Source: Candidatus Omnitrophota bacterium (lineage in GTDB: Bacteria; Omnitrophota; Gorgyraeia; Zapsychrales; JANLHA01). From it: a stretch of 5,570 nt of DNA. The notes under the pieces are model-generated. The model did no database searches. It had not been told where the DNA came from and saw only the letters and a list, made by a program, of their open reading frames with translations. Positions 1-5,570 of this stretch are shown here, piece after piece. The DNA is taken from positions 1 through 5,570 of the forward strand of contig JANLHA010000048.1 of NCBI GenBank assembly GCA_024653845.1, read 5' to 3'. The translations under genes and the position numbers were made by a program. How positions within the stretch are numbered: position 1 is the first letter of the stretch; every line of letters begins with the position of its first letter.

Positions 1-651
1 TTTACCAAAAATGTGGGCCACATGACTCAAGCTCTCAACGTTATTAACAATCGTAGGGTTATGCGACGTTGGCGTAAACCGAGCTCCCTGCATAAACGGC
101 GGCATGATTCGTGGCATGGCATAACGCCCATCGACAACTTCCAAAAGCGCCTTCTCTTCACCAAACAAATATTCATCTGGACCCGGAACAACTTCGACAT
201 ACCCTTCTTCCATAACATTGGCAGCCACCATTTCATCAATCGCTCCCAGCAAGCGCGCCATTTCTTTTTTAAATTTGGCTTTCAGCCCAATAATCGCTTT
301 TTCAGCGCTAATGACCTGTGCTGCAATCAACAACCCTTCAACGAGCTGATAGGGATTTTTTTGCAAAAGATAACGATCTTTATATGTTCCTGGCTCCCCT
401 TCCGACCCATTGCAAACGACATATTTGGTAGGACACGGATCTTCAAAAACCGTTGTCCACTTGATCGCCGTCGGGAACCCCGCACCTCCGCGCCCGCGAA
501 GCCCTGCTTTTTTGAGTTCATCAATGATCTGACGGGGCGTCATGGAACGCGCGCGTTCCAAACCTTTAATGCCCCCTCTTTTTCGATACCCCTCTAAAGA
601 AAGGATGGGCTTGAGATCTTCGGGCAGCAAAACTCGTGTTTCTTGAACCAT
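1..651 (-). CDS. nuoF: NADH-quinone oxidoreductase subunit F, N-terminal part (cut by window edge)
   Basis: NuoF carries the FMN and NADH sites of respiratory complex I and passes electrons from NADH to the iron-sulfur chain on the cytoplasmic arm. The 217 visible codons show the family's motifs in order: the FMN/NADH-binding glycine-rich GRGGAGFPTAIKW (residues 53-65), CNGSEGEPGTYKDR (80-93), FGEEKALLEVVDG (163-175) and PTIVNNVESL (199-208). The C-terminal part, with the cysteines for the [4Fe-4S] cluster, lies beyond the left edge. The start at 651 is the only sensible ATG: an in-frame TAA lies three codons upstream. No Shine-Dalgarno site precedes it. Two oddities: most NuoF proteins have Asp in the NADE part of the second motif, here replaced by Ser (residue 83); and nuoE, usually just upstream, is absent there. 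A HoxF- or HndC-type hydrogenase subunit is less likely, since there is no N-terminal ferredoxin-like extension. Confidence 0.93.
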   Translation of the reverse strand, partial: MVQETRVLLPEDLKPILSLEGYRKRGGIKGLERARSMTPRQIIDELKKAGLRGRGGAGFPTAIKWTTVFEDPCPTKYVVCNGSEGEPGTYKDRYLLQKNPYQLVEGLLIAAQVISAEKAIIGLKAKFKKEMARLLGAIDEMVAANVMEEGYVEVVPGPDEYLFGEEKALLEVVDGRYAMPRIMPPFMQGARFTPTSHNPTIVNNVESLSHVAHIFGK

Positions 652-661
652 AATTTTTTAT

Positions 662-713
662 TCACAGCGGCGACCAAACCAATTGGCGAAAAAGCGCCAA
701 ATTGCGTCTGTGA
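662..713 (-). other. Nested hairpin in the leader of nuoF
   Basis: The 87-base gap between the glycosyltransferase-like gene and nuoF holds an inner stem at 680-704. CAATT pairs with AATTG and GGCG pairs with CGCC: nine pairs, one bulged base and a six-base loop. An outer inverted repeat encloses it, TCACAG at 662-667 against CTGTGA at 708-713. On the minus strand no U-run follows the inner stem, so it is not a standard intrinsic terminator. The outer arm ends about ten bases before the nuoF ATG, where it could affect translation initiation or mRNA processing. The role is inference; the pairing is seen directly. Confidence 0.45.
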
Positions 714-738
714 TTTGACGATCCGCTATTTTTAAATT

Positions 739-2340
739 TTAAAGAGCTTTATCATACTTCAGAAAGCCTGAATTTGCATCTAAAATTTCACGGATTCTTT
801 TCACCTGAGAGGCATCTTGATGTTGCTCATAAAAATGCAAAATTTGATTCAAATTATTCAACGTTTTTGTATTTTGAGGATCCAATTCCAACGATTTCTC
901 GAAATATTGAAACATTTCATCATCACGGCACAATTTGAAAGAAACAGTTGCAAGATTACTGTATAACGCAGAGTAAAATCGCTCTCCCAAAGGCGTCAAC
1001 TCATCCTCTCCCTTTAAAAAGCTGATCGCTTTCTGATAAGAATCATAAGCTTGCCGGTACAACCTTTTTCTCTGGTACGCCTCTCCCATTCCCCAATGAG
1101 CTTGCGGAATATTTGGAGTTTTTTTAATATTGTCCTGCCAAAACCCGATTTCTGCCTGCCAAACAAAATTACGCTGATACGTTAACAAGCTCAAAACGAA
1201 AATAATCGCGATCATCAAACGCTTCACAGATCGGGAATCTTCAAAAAATGCACACAGGACAACAGGCAAAAGAATTGCAAATCCCACCATGGGCAAATAA
1301 AGCCAATGCTCATAAATGAGCGAGCGATCCACAATGCTTGCAACCGTAATCTCCACAGATGTGGTGATAAAAAACCAAACAATCGCAAAGCTGATCAATC
1401 GTTGTTTGTGAAATTGTCGAAAAGCCACAATGACCAAAACGAATAAAACCAAGATGGAAAGAATCGTCCGGAATTCCCAAACTTCTTGGACAAGAGGGTA
1501 ATCATACTCATGAATTTGGCTGATCGGAAGGATGAAAAGCCGTAAGTACGTTCGCAAAACATTGATTTCTGTTAGAAAATATCGAAGGTCAAAACTGTTT
1601 GTGCTCACTTGCTCTTTCAATCCCCACACCGAATCCGGTTGATTTTGCAAAAAGACCAGCGGGAAAACTCCGGTGACGACAACAAATGGCAGCCATGCTT
1701 TGATTTTCTTCCAGAATTCTCCACAAGAAGACCCAACAAAGAAAAACTCATAAACCCACAGCATTGCTACGATCGTGACCGTCATTTCTTTGGATAAAAA
1801 TCCCAAAATCATCATCACTCCCGTTGCAATGTAATAACGCCTCTTTTTCGTTAACCGCGCCTTGGCATAAAACAGCAAACTTAAAATATAAAAGAGCGTT
1901 CCCATTTCCACAAAACGCTGAGTGACGAAAGAAACTGCCTGAGTTTGAATTGGATGACACAGAAAAATCAATGCCGAATAAAATGCCAATTCCGGAGCAC
2001 GACTTCTGGGAGGGTTGTTTTTCAACGCAGGCGCTTGATAGGTCAACAGCAAAAATTGATAAACAAAGAAAGTATTGATCAAATGCAGAATGACATTAAA
2101 AATGTGGTATCCAACGACATCCAGCTTCCCAAAATGATAGTTGATCGCAAATGTCAACCCCACAAGGAATCGGGTGTTAAACGTTTCCCAAATCTCTCTG
2201 ATATTCGAAAGATCTCGAATGGCCGGATTCTCGACGATGACCTTGTAATCATCTGACAAAAACTCTCCGCTCAGGACATTCGAATAAATTGCGAACCCAA
2301 TGATGGTAATGGTCAGCGCAACAAACATGTTCATTCGCAT
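739..2340 (-). CDS. Polytopic membrane GT-C/TMTC-like glycosyltransferase-family protein with C-terminal TPRs
   Basis: A 533-residue inner-membrane protein resembling the bacterial relatives of eukaryotic TMTC O-mannosyltransferases, a GT-C fold that uses lipid-linked sugars. The N-terminus has a first membrane segment (about 5-22) followed by the acidic FLSDDYKVIVENP (28-39); the Asp pair is typical of the GT-C first loop. Further family landmarks are GYHIFNVILHLIN (77-89), CHPIQTQAVSFVTQR (128-142), GFLSKEMTVT (180-189), YLRLFILPISQIHEYDYP (265-282) and YEHWLYLPMVGF (343-354). I count roughly ten hydrophobic segments up to residue 388. The tail is soluble, with TPR-like repeats at about 411-441 and 456-489. 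The gene starts directly after the permease stop (TAG then ATG, no gap), which suggests translational coupling; Met3 and Met5 are alternative starts. The family match is firm; sugar and acceptor are unknown. A flippase or polymerase-type envelope protein is the main alternative. Confidence 0.8.
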   Translation of the reverse strand: MRMNMFVALTITIIGFAIYSNVLSGEFLSDDYKVIVENPAIRDLSNIREIWETFNTRFLVGLTFAINYHFGKLDVVGYHIFNVILHLINTFFVYQFLLLTYQAPALKNNPPRSRAPELAFYSALIFLCHPIQTQAVSFVTQRFVEMGTLFYILSLLFYAKARLTKKRRYYIATGVMMILGFLSKEMTVTIVAMLWVYEFFFVGSSCGEFWKKIKAWLPFVVVTGVFPLVFLQNQPDSVWGLKEQVSTNSFDLRYFLTEINVLRTYLRLFILPISQIHEYDYPLVQEVWEFRTILSILVLFVLVIVAFRQFHKQRLISFAIVWFFITTSVEITVASIVDRSLIYEHWLYLPMVGFAILLPVVLCAFFEDSRSVKRLMIAIIFVLSLLTYQRNFVWQAEIGFWQDNIKKTPNIPQAHWGMGEAYQRKRLYRQAYDSYQKAISFLKGEDELTPLGERFYSALYSNLATVSFKLCRDDEMFQYFEKSLELDPQNTKTLNNLNQILHFYEQHQDASQVKRIREILDANSGFLKYDKAL

Positions 2341-3105
2341 CTAGTTCTTTAATCCAATCCCATTTTTCAGAAGATAAAAATTCATCAAAGCTAAAATGGC
2401 TGTAAAACTGATTAAAATGAAAACACTCGCAATCACGCTCACGTCTGAGACACCATAGAAACCGTAACGGAATCCATTCACCATATACAAAATAGGATTA
2501 AAAAGAGAAACCTTCTGCCAAAAGACTGGTAAACTCATGATCGAATAAAAAACGCCTCCAAGATACGTCAGTGGCGTCAAGACAAAGGTTGGGACAATAG
2601 AAACATCGTCGAAATTCCGCGCTAGAATTCCATTCGCCAATCCTCCCAAAGAAAAAACAGTCGCCGTAAAGAGAATAAAAATCCCAATGAGAAAAATATT
2701 AAAAATGTGGGGATGCGTAAAAAAAACTGAAACCGAAAAAACCAAGGCCCCGACAATGACTCCTCTCACCACCCCACCGGTGACATATCCCGCCATGATC
2801 ACCCATGAGGGCGTGGGAGAAACCAAAATCTCCTCGACATTGCGCTGAAATTTGGAGCTGAAGAAGGAACTTACCACATTGCTATAAGAGCTATTGATCA
2901 CCGCCATCATCACCAACCCAGGAACGATGAAAGACATGTAGCTAATACCTCCTATTTGCCCCAGTTGAGAACCAATAAACTTTCCAAAAATGACAAAATA
3001 AAGTGTCTGAGTGATCACTGGTGGCAAGAGGGTTTGCAACCAAATGCGCATAAACCGATTCACTTCCCGACGAACAATGGTTTGGTAAGCGATAAAGGTC
3101 GACAT
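2341..3105 (-). CDS. yadH: ABC-2 type transporter permease, YadH family
   Basis: Membrane subunit of an ABC-2 exporter, expected to pair as a dimer with the ATPase encoded just upstream. At 254 residues it is almost the length of E. coli YadH and matches it closely from memory along its whole length. Examples are RFMRIWLQTLLPPVITQTLYF (17-37), SYMSFIVPGLVMM (55-67) and the ABC-2 signature region from LTPLTYLGGVFYS (176-188) to FNPILYMVNGFRYGF (202-216). Six hydrophobic segments lie at about 22-41, 57-77, 108-130, 134-155, 169-188 and 225-246. The start codon shares one base with the ATPase stop (TAATG), so translation is probably coupled, and no Shine-Dalgarno site is visible. The substrate of YadGH is not established. 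Related ABC-2 systems export polysaccharides, lipo-oligosaccharides or drugs, and the glycosyltransferase-like gene next door favours a glycan or lipid substrate (inference). Confidence 0.93.
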   Translation of the reverse strand: MSTFIAYQTIVRREVNRFMRIWLQTLLPPVITQTLYFVIFGKFIGSQLGQIGGISYMSFIVPGLVMMAVINSSYSNVVSSFFSSKFQRNVEEILVSPTPSWVIMAGYVTGGVVRGVIVGALVFSVSVFFTHPHIFNIFLIGIFILFTATVFSLGGLANGILARNFDDVSIVPTFVLTPLTYLGGVFYSIMSLPVFWQKVSLFNPILYMVNGFRYGFYGVSDVSVIASVFILISFTAILALMNFYLLKNGIGLKN

Positions 3106-4007
3106 TATGTTTTAAGGATTTTAAGATATAACTTTTCTAAGCGATGGCCTTGACTACGAAAATCCGTAATGGTCATTCCTATTTCCGTAACTTTCAGAAT
3201 AAAATCATGTACATCCGATTTTGAGAGTTCCACTTCAAAAGTATTTTCTTCTTTGATCATGGGGCCAAATTTTTGGATACTCCCAACATCTTGGATGCGG
3301 TCCACGGTCACCAAATAAATCTCCTTTTCAAGACGCTGCATCAAATGATAAACCCGATCATAGGTAACGAGCTCACCATTCTTAAGAATGGCGACATTCC
3401 GGCACAACTGTTCAACTTCTTCAAGGTAATGCGTCGTCAAAAGAATGGTCATCCCCTGCTGATTCAATTCTTTCAAATAATCCCACATCCCATGGCGCAA
3501 CTCCACGTCAACGCCTGCCGTTGGCTCGTCTAGAATCAAAAGTTTAGGATGATGAATCAAAGCTCGCGCAATCATCAACCGGCGTTTCATTCCCCCTGAG
3601 AGGGTCCGCGAAGCTGAATCTTTCTTAGACCATAAACCTAAACGTTTCAAAATAACTTCAGAATCCATCCTTGCTTTTCGATGATCAATTCCAAAATAGC
3701 CTGCTTGGGTGACCAAAATATCTTGAACCTTTTCAAAAATATTAAAATTGAATTCTTGAGGAACAACGCCGATGAGCTGCTTGGCTTTGGAAAATTTGAA
3801 ATCGATATTATGATCAAAAACTTTGACTTCACCAGAAGTTTTCTTAAGGAGATCCGTGACAATTCCAATCAGCGTGGTTTTGCCCGCGCCGTTAGCCCCT
3901 AAGAGAGCGCAAAAATCCCCCGCCTCAATCGCAAAAGAGACATCTTTTAAGGCCTGCGTGCCATTAACGTAGATTTTGGAAAGGTGTTGGACGGAAAGAG
4001 CATGCAT
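3105..4007 (-). CDS. yadG: ABC transporter ATP-binding protein, YadG family
   Basis: Cytoplasmic ATPase that powers the ABC-2 permease encoded next to it. All nucleotide-binding motifs are intact: Walker A GANGAGKTT (37-45), Q-loop Gln84 in VVPQEFNFN, signature LSGGM (136-140), Walker B LLILDEP (156-162), D-loop AGVD (164-167) and switch His193 in TTHYLEE. QEFNFN and LSGGMKRRLMIARAL are the same stretches seen in E. coli YadG. The 300-residue length is also close to that protein, including a C-terminal domain of about 80 residues after the nucleotide-binding domain. The start at 4007 fits the YadG N-terminus; a second nearby ATG is out of frame. Only 22 bases separate it from the stop of the secreted-protein gene, and no separate promoter or Shine-Dalgarno site is visible there, so it probably depends on the upstream transcript. 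Confidence 0.95.
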   Translation of the reverse strand: MHALSVQHLSKIYVNGTQALKDVSFAIEAGDFCALLGANGAGKTTLIGIVTDLLKKTSGEVKVFDHNIDFKFSKAKQLIGVVPQEFNFNIFEKVQDILVTQAGYFGIDHRKARMDSEVILKRLGLWSKKDSASRTLSGGMKRRLMIARALIHHPKLLILDEPTAGVDVELRHGMWDYLKELNQQGMTILLTTHYLEEVEQLCRNVAILKNGELVTYDRVYHLMQRLEKEIYLVTVDRIQDVGSIQKFGPMIKEENTFEVELSKSDVHDFILKVTEIGMTITDFRSQGHRLEKLYLKILKT

Positions 4008-4029
4008 GCAACTAAACTAGCATTAAATA

Positions 4030-4692
4030 TTATCGAATACCACGATTTTGCTCTCGCGCACTGCGAGACGCACGAACCGCGTCCCTGGCACTTTGGTCAA
4101 TCTGACCGACAGCTCGCGGAGCTTGGACCGACTGACGAGTTGCACGACGGTCTTGACTGAAATCACGCAAATTGCTTCGAATCGAAGATGAGGTCTGTTG
4201 GAGTTCTTGAGAACTTGCTCGACGTAATCTCGGTGTTGTTGCTAAACTCCCCCTAGAGTCCAATTTGATCTGTTGAGAAGCCTGCCTTGCAGAACGCATT
4301 CCAAGAATCGCATTATTGCCTGATTTGGATCTTCGGTTAGCATCAAGTCTAATTGCTTGGCTTCTTCGACGTGCCTCTCGAGCCCCTTGCTCCGCATTCT
4401 GGGTAGCTTTAGCAACACTACGACTGCCTTGTAGAGACTGCCGGATGGATCGTCGAGCATCACTGGCCGCTTGGAAACTATTTTGACTAGCTGAACGAAT
4501 ATCTCTTTGGCTGTTGACTCGAGCGGCTTGGCGAGCTTGACGAGCCTCTCGACGAGAATCACTCGCAGCTCGTCGGGCCTCACTCATCGCCCGTCGTGCT
4601 TCACTTGCGGCCGATTGAGCAAAAGCTTGTGAAGACATCACTAAACCCAATATCATTCCTATAATAGAAAATAGAATCTTCGATTTCTGCAT
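4030..4692 (-). CDS. Secreted Arg/Ser/Ala/Gln-rich, strongly basic low-complexity protein, unknown function
   Basis: I do not recognise this family. The start at 4692 is preferred over an ATG twelve bases upstream, because GGAGG lies five bases before it. Residues 1-25 form a classic Sec signal peptide: Lys3 and Lys5, a hydrophobic core, then AFA followed by Gln26. The mature chain of about 195 residues has, by hand count, 40 Arg, 34 Ala, 32 Ser and 23 Gln (about two thirds of all residues). It has only 3 Lys against 16 acidic residues, and no Cys, His, Trp or Tyr. Residues 30-57 form four heptads (SEARRAM, SEARRAA, SDSRREA, RQARQAA) with alanines at the a/d spacing, so an alanine-type coiled coil is plausible; similar Ala/Arg segments recur up to the C-terminus. 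It is the first gene of the unit with the ABC exporter and the TMTC-like protein. Binding to anionic envelope polymers or serving as a modification substrate is inference. Confidence 0.85.
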   Translation of the reverse strand: MQKSKILFSIIGMILGLVMSSQAFAQSAASEARRAMSEARRAASDSRREARQARQAARVNSQRDIRSASQNSFQAASDARRSIRQSLQGSRSVAKATQNAEQGAREARRRSQAIRLDANRRSKSGNNAILGMRSARQASQQIKLDSRGSLATTPRLRRASSQELQQTSSSIRSNLRDFSQDRRATRQSVQAPRAVGQIDQSARDAVRASRSAREQNRGIR

Positions 4693-4697
4693 AACGT

Positions 4698-4702
4698 CCT
4701 CC
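4698..4702 (-). promoter_or_regulatory. Shine-Dalgarno site GGAGG that decides the start at 4692
   Basis: On the minus strand GGAGG sits five bases before the ATG at 4692. It overlaps the alternative upstream ATG at 4704, which has no such site and would add only four residues ahead of the signal peptide. It is the only canonical ribosome binding site I see in this window. Confidence 0.8.
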
Positions 4703-4732
4703 ATATCGATCTGTTAATTCTTGAGTACACAG

Positions 4733-4741
4733 AGTATAACA
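4733..4741 (-). promoter_or_regulatory. Extended -10 promoter for the secreted protein/ABC/TMTC-like unit
   Basis: On the minus strand the sequence TGTTATACT gives a -10 hexamer TATACT (4733-4738) preceded by the TGn extension, which can replace a good -35. Indeed no -35 match better than about three of six is found 15-18 bases upstream. The predicted transcription start is near 4726, leaving a leader of about 34 bases that includes the GGAGG site. It faces away from the cinA promoter. Assignment rests on pattern alone. Confidence 0.6.
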
Positions 4742-4799
4742 TAAATCCTTTTTTGAAACTAGCAACCCCCCTCTCCTACGCAAATGGTTCGAAGAGTTA

Positions 4800-4828
4800 T
4801 TGTCAGCCCCTCTTTTCCCTCCTATAAT
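4800..4828 (+). promoter_or_regulatory. Sigma70 promoter of cinA-thpR, giving a probable leaderless mRNA
   Basis: TTGTCA (4800-4805, five of six to consensus) and a perfect TATAAT (4823-4828) are separated by exactly 17 bases. With the -10 ending at 4828, the standard +1 falls at 4835, the A of the cinA ATG. The spacer is almost entirely pyrimidine. No Shine-Dalgarno site exists before that ATG, consistent with leaderless initiation. Confidence 0.75.
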
Positions 4829-4834
4829 GTCCTC

Positions 4835-5305
4835 ATGAATTTAGAAAAAAAAATTGCCCGCCTTTTGATTCGGCAACAAAAAACACTCGCCATCGCCGAA
4901 TCTTGCACCGGAGGATTACTCTCCCACCGCTTGACCAATATTTCGGGGAGCTCTCAATTTTTCAAATTAGGAGTGATTGCTTACAGCAACGAATTCAAAA
5001 GCAAAATTCTCAAAATTACACCCCAGACACTTCGGCAACATGGCGCTGTCAGCGTTGAGGTCGTGCAAGGAATGGCTCAAGCAATTCGTCGTGTGGCCAA
5101 AACCGACTTGGGTATTGCGATCACTGGAATTGCTGGTCCGACGGGAGGAACAAAGAATAAACCTGTAGGAATGGTTTATCTGGCCGTTGCGACTTCTCGC
5201 CGAGTCATTGGGCTCAAATGTCTTTTGAAAGGTTCTCGTCTTGAAATCAAAAAACAAGCCACAACTTGTGCTTTGAAAGTTCTCGAACAACTCCTGCAAA
5301 AATGA
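4835..5305 (+). CDS. pncC: CinA C-terminal domain protein: nicotinamide-nucleotide amidohydrolase (PncC type)
   Basis: Predicted to deamidate nicotinamide mononucleotide to nicotinate mononucleotide in the cytoplasm, recycling the NMN made by NAD-dependent DNA ligase and other reactions. The 156 residues correspond to the stand-alone CinA C-terminal domain; the N-terminal molybdopterin-binding-like domain of full CinA is missing. Family motifs are intact: AESCTGG (21-27), GSSQFFKLGVIAYSNE (38-53), HGAVSVE (69-75) and ITGIAGPTGGTKNKPVGMVYLA (97-118, with ITGIAGP and GGT as core). The start at 4835 is preferred over an in-frame ATG at 4784: the extra 17 residues lack family similarity, and the promoter at 4800-4828 lies inside that extension. 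The stop overlaps the thpR start by four bases, so the two genes are probably co-translated. In many genomes this pair sits next to recA and is often discussed with DNA repair or competence. Confidence 0.93.
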   Translation: MNLEKKIARLLIRQQKTLAIAESCTGGLLSHRLTNISGSSQFFKLGVIAYSNEFKSKILKITPQTLRQHGAVSVEVVQGMAQAIRRVAKTDLGIAITGIAGPTGGTKNKPVGMVYLAVATSRRVIGLKCLLKGSRLEIKKQATTCALKVLEQLLQK

Positions 5306-5570
5306 CATCCATGCTTCGCACCTTTATCGCCATTCCCTTAAGTTCAGACATCCATGCCCTCATTGAACGACTGCAAAAAAATCTCAAAGAGTTGAATCTC
5401 GATGTCAAATGGGTCAAGCCTACAAACGCACATCTCACGTTAAAATTTCTAGGAGATACGCCTGCTGCAAAAATCCCAACCATTCACAACGTCATGAAAA
5501 ATATTTTTGCAGGACTTGGTGAGCTTTCTCTAACAACGACTGTTTTGGGTACTTTTCCTGAGCTTCGACG
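5302..5570 (+). CDS. thpR: RNA 2',3'-cyclic phosphodiesterase / 2'-5' RNA ligase family, N-terminal part (cut by window edge)
   Basis: ThpR (LigT) belongs to the 2H phosphoesterase superfamily. It opens 2',3'-cyclic phosphate RNA ends to 2'-phosphate and can join tRNA halves in vitro. The 89 visible codons show the usual opening RTFIAIPLS (6-14), the WVKPTNAHLTLKFLGDT block (37-53) with the first catalytic H-x-T-x motif at His44 and Thr46, and LGTFPELRR (82 onward), which normally leads into PRVIW. The second HxT motif would lie beyond the right edge. The start at 5302 overlaps the cinA stop as ATGA, favouring translational coupling; Met4 (5311) is the alternative start and fits other family members equally well. 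Confidence 0.92.
   Translation, partial: MTSMLRTFIAIPLSSDIHALIERLQKNLKELNLDVKWVKPTNAHLTLKFLGDTPAAKIPTIHNVMKNIFAGLGELSLTTTVLGTFPELR

Noticed and set aside
13..597. A 194-codon open frame on the plus strand opposite nuoF
   Set aside because: The minus strand there encodes NuoF with all its motifs; the plus frame has no recognisable domain and is the antisense shadow.
680..704. Intrinsic terminator between the TMTC-like gene and nuoF
   Set aside because: The stem is good, but no T-run follows it on either strand, so I report it only as a hairpin.
758..772. TTCAG/CTGAA inverted repeat near the 3' end of the TMTC-like gene
   Set aside because: Only five pairs, inside coding sequence, with no T-run directly after the stem; probably chance.
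4175..4187. CTTCGA-A-TCGAAG inverted repeat
   Set aside because: Arises from Arg/Ser codons in the low-complexity gene; no sign of an operator in this coding position.
4242..4583. A 113-codon minus-strand frame inside the secreted-protein gene
   Set aside because: It is an alternative frame of an Arg/Ala-rich gene with few stop-prone codons. It has no ribosome binding site, and the frame with the signal peptide is much better supported.
4030..4692. Tandem DNA repeat or CRISPR-like array in the secreted-protein gene
   Set aside because: The period is visible only in the protein; the DNA units differ at synonymous sites and there are no fixed repeats with unique spacers.
4601..4783. A 60-codon minus-strand frame spanning the promoter and signal-peptide region
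   Set aside because: It covers the promoter and leader of the secreted-protein gene, shows no domain, and its start lies upstream of the predicted transcription start.
4784..4834. Longer start for cinA at 4784
   Set aside because: The extra 17 residues overlap the -35 and -10 elements and do not resemble the family N-terminus.

Overview
The window (about 43% G+C by eye) looks like the chromosome of a Gram-negative bacterium. It carries a respiratory complex I subunit, an exported protein with a classical signal peptide, and an ABC-2 transporter very like E. coli YadG/YadH. A large membrane glycosyltransferase-like protein with C-terminal TPRs of the bacterial/TMTC type and a cinA-thpR pair point to a deltaproteobacterial, Bdellovibrionota or Omnitrophota-like lineage, but I cannot settle this. 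Only one of the seven genes has a clear Shine-Dalgarno site.

Layout. From the left edge to 4692, all five genes are on the minus strand. In transcription order they are: (1) a secreted protein of 220 aa, extremely rich in Arg/Ser/Ala/Gln (4030-4692); (2) a YadG-type ABC ATPase (3105-4007), 22 bases later; (3) a YadH-type ABC-2 permease (2341-3105), overlapping the ATPase gene by one base; (4) a polytopic GT-C/TMTC-like protein with TPRs (739-2340), starting on the base right after the permease stop; (5) after an 87-base gap holding a nested hairpin, the first 217 codons of nuoF (1-651), cut by the window edge. An extended -10 promoter lies ahead of gene 1. Genes 1-4 look like one transcription unit, and nuoF may be partly read through from it.

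On the plus strand, a well-formed sigma70 promoter (4800-4828) points the other way. Its expected +1 coincides with the A of the cinA/pncC start codon at 4835, so that mRNA is probably leaderless. cinA here is only the C-terminal NMN-amidohydrolase domain. It overlaps by four bases (ATGA) the start of thpR (RNA 2',3'-cyclic phosphodiesterase/2'-5' ligase family), which is cut by the right edge.

The most interesting part is the four-gene unit at 739-4692: a secreted, strongly basic, Ser-rich protein with alanine heptads, tightly linked to an ABC exporter and a lipid-sugar-type membrane transferase. I suggest, as inference only, an envelope assembly or modification cassette. The remaining genes are ordinary housekeeping functions.
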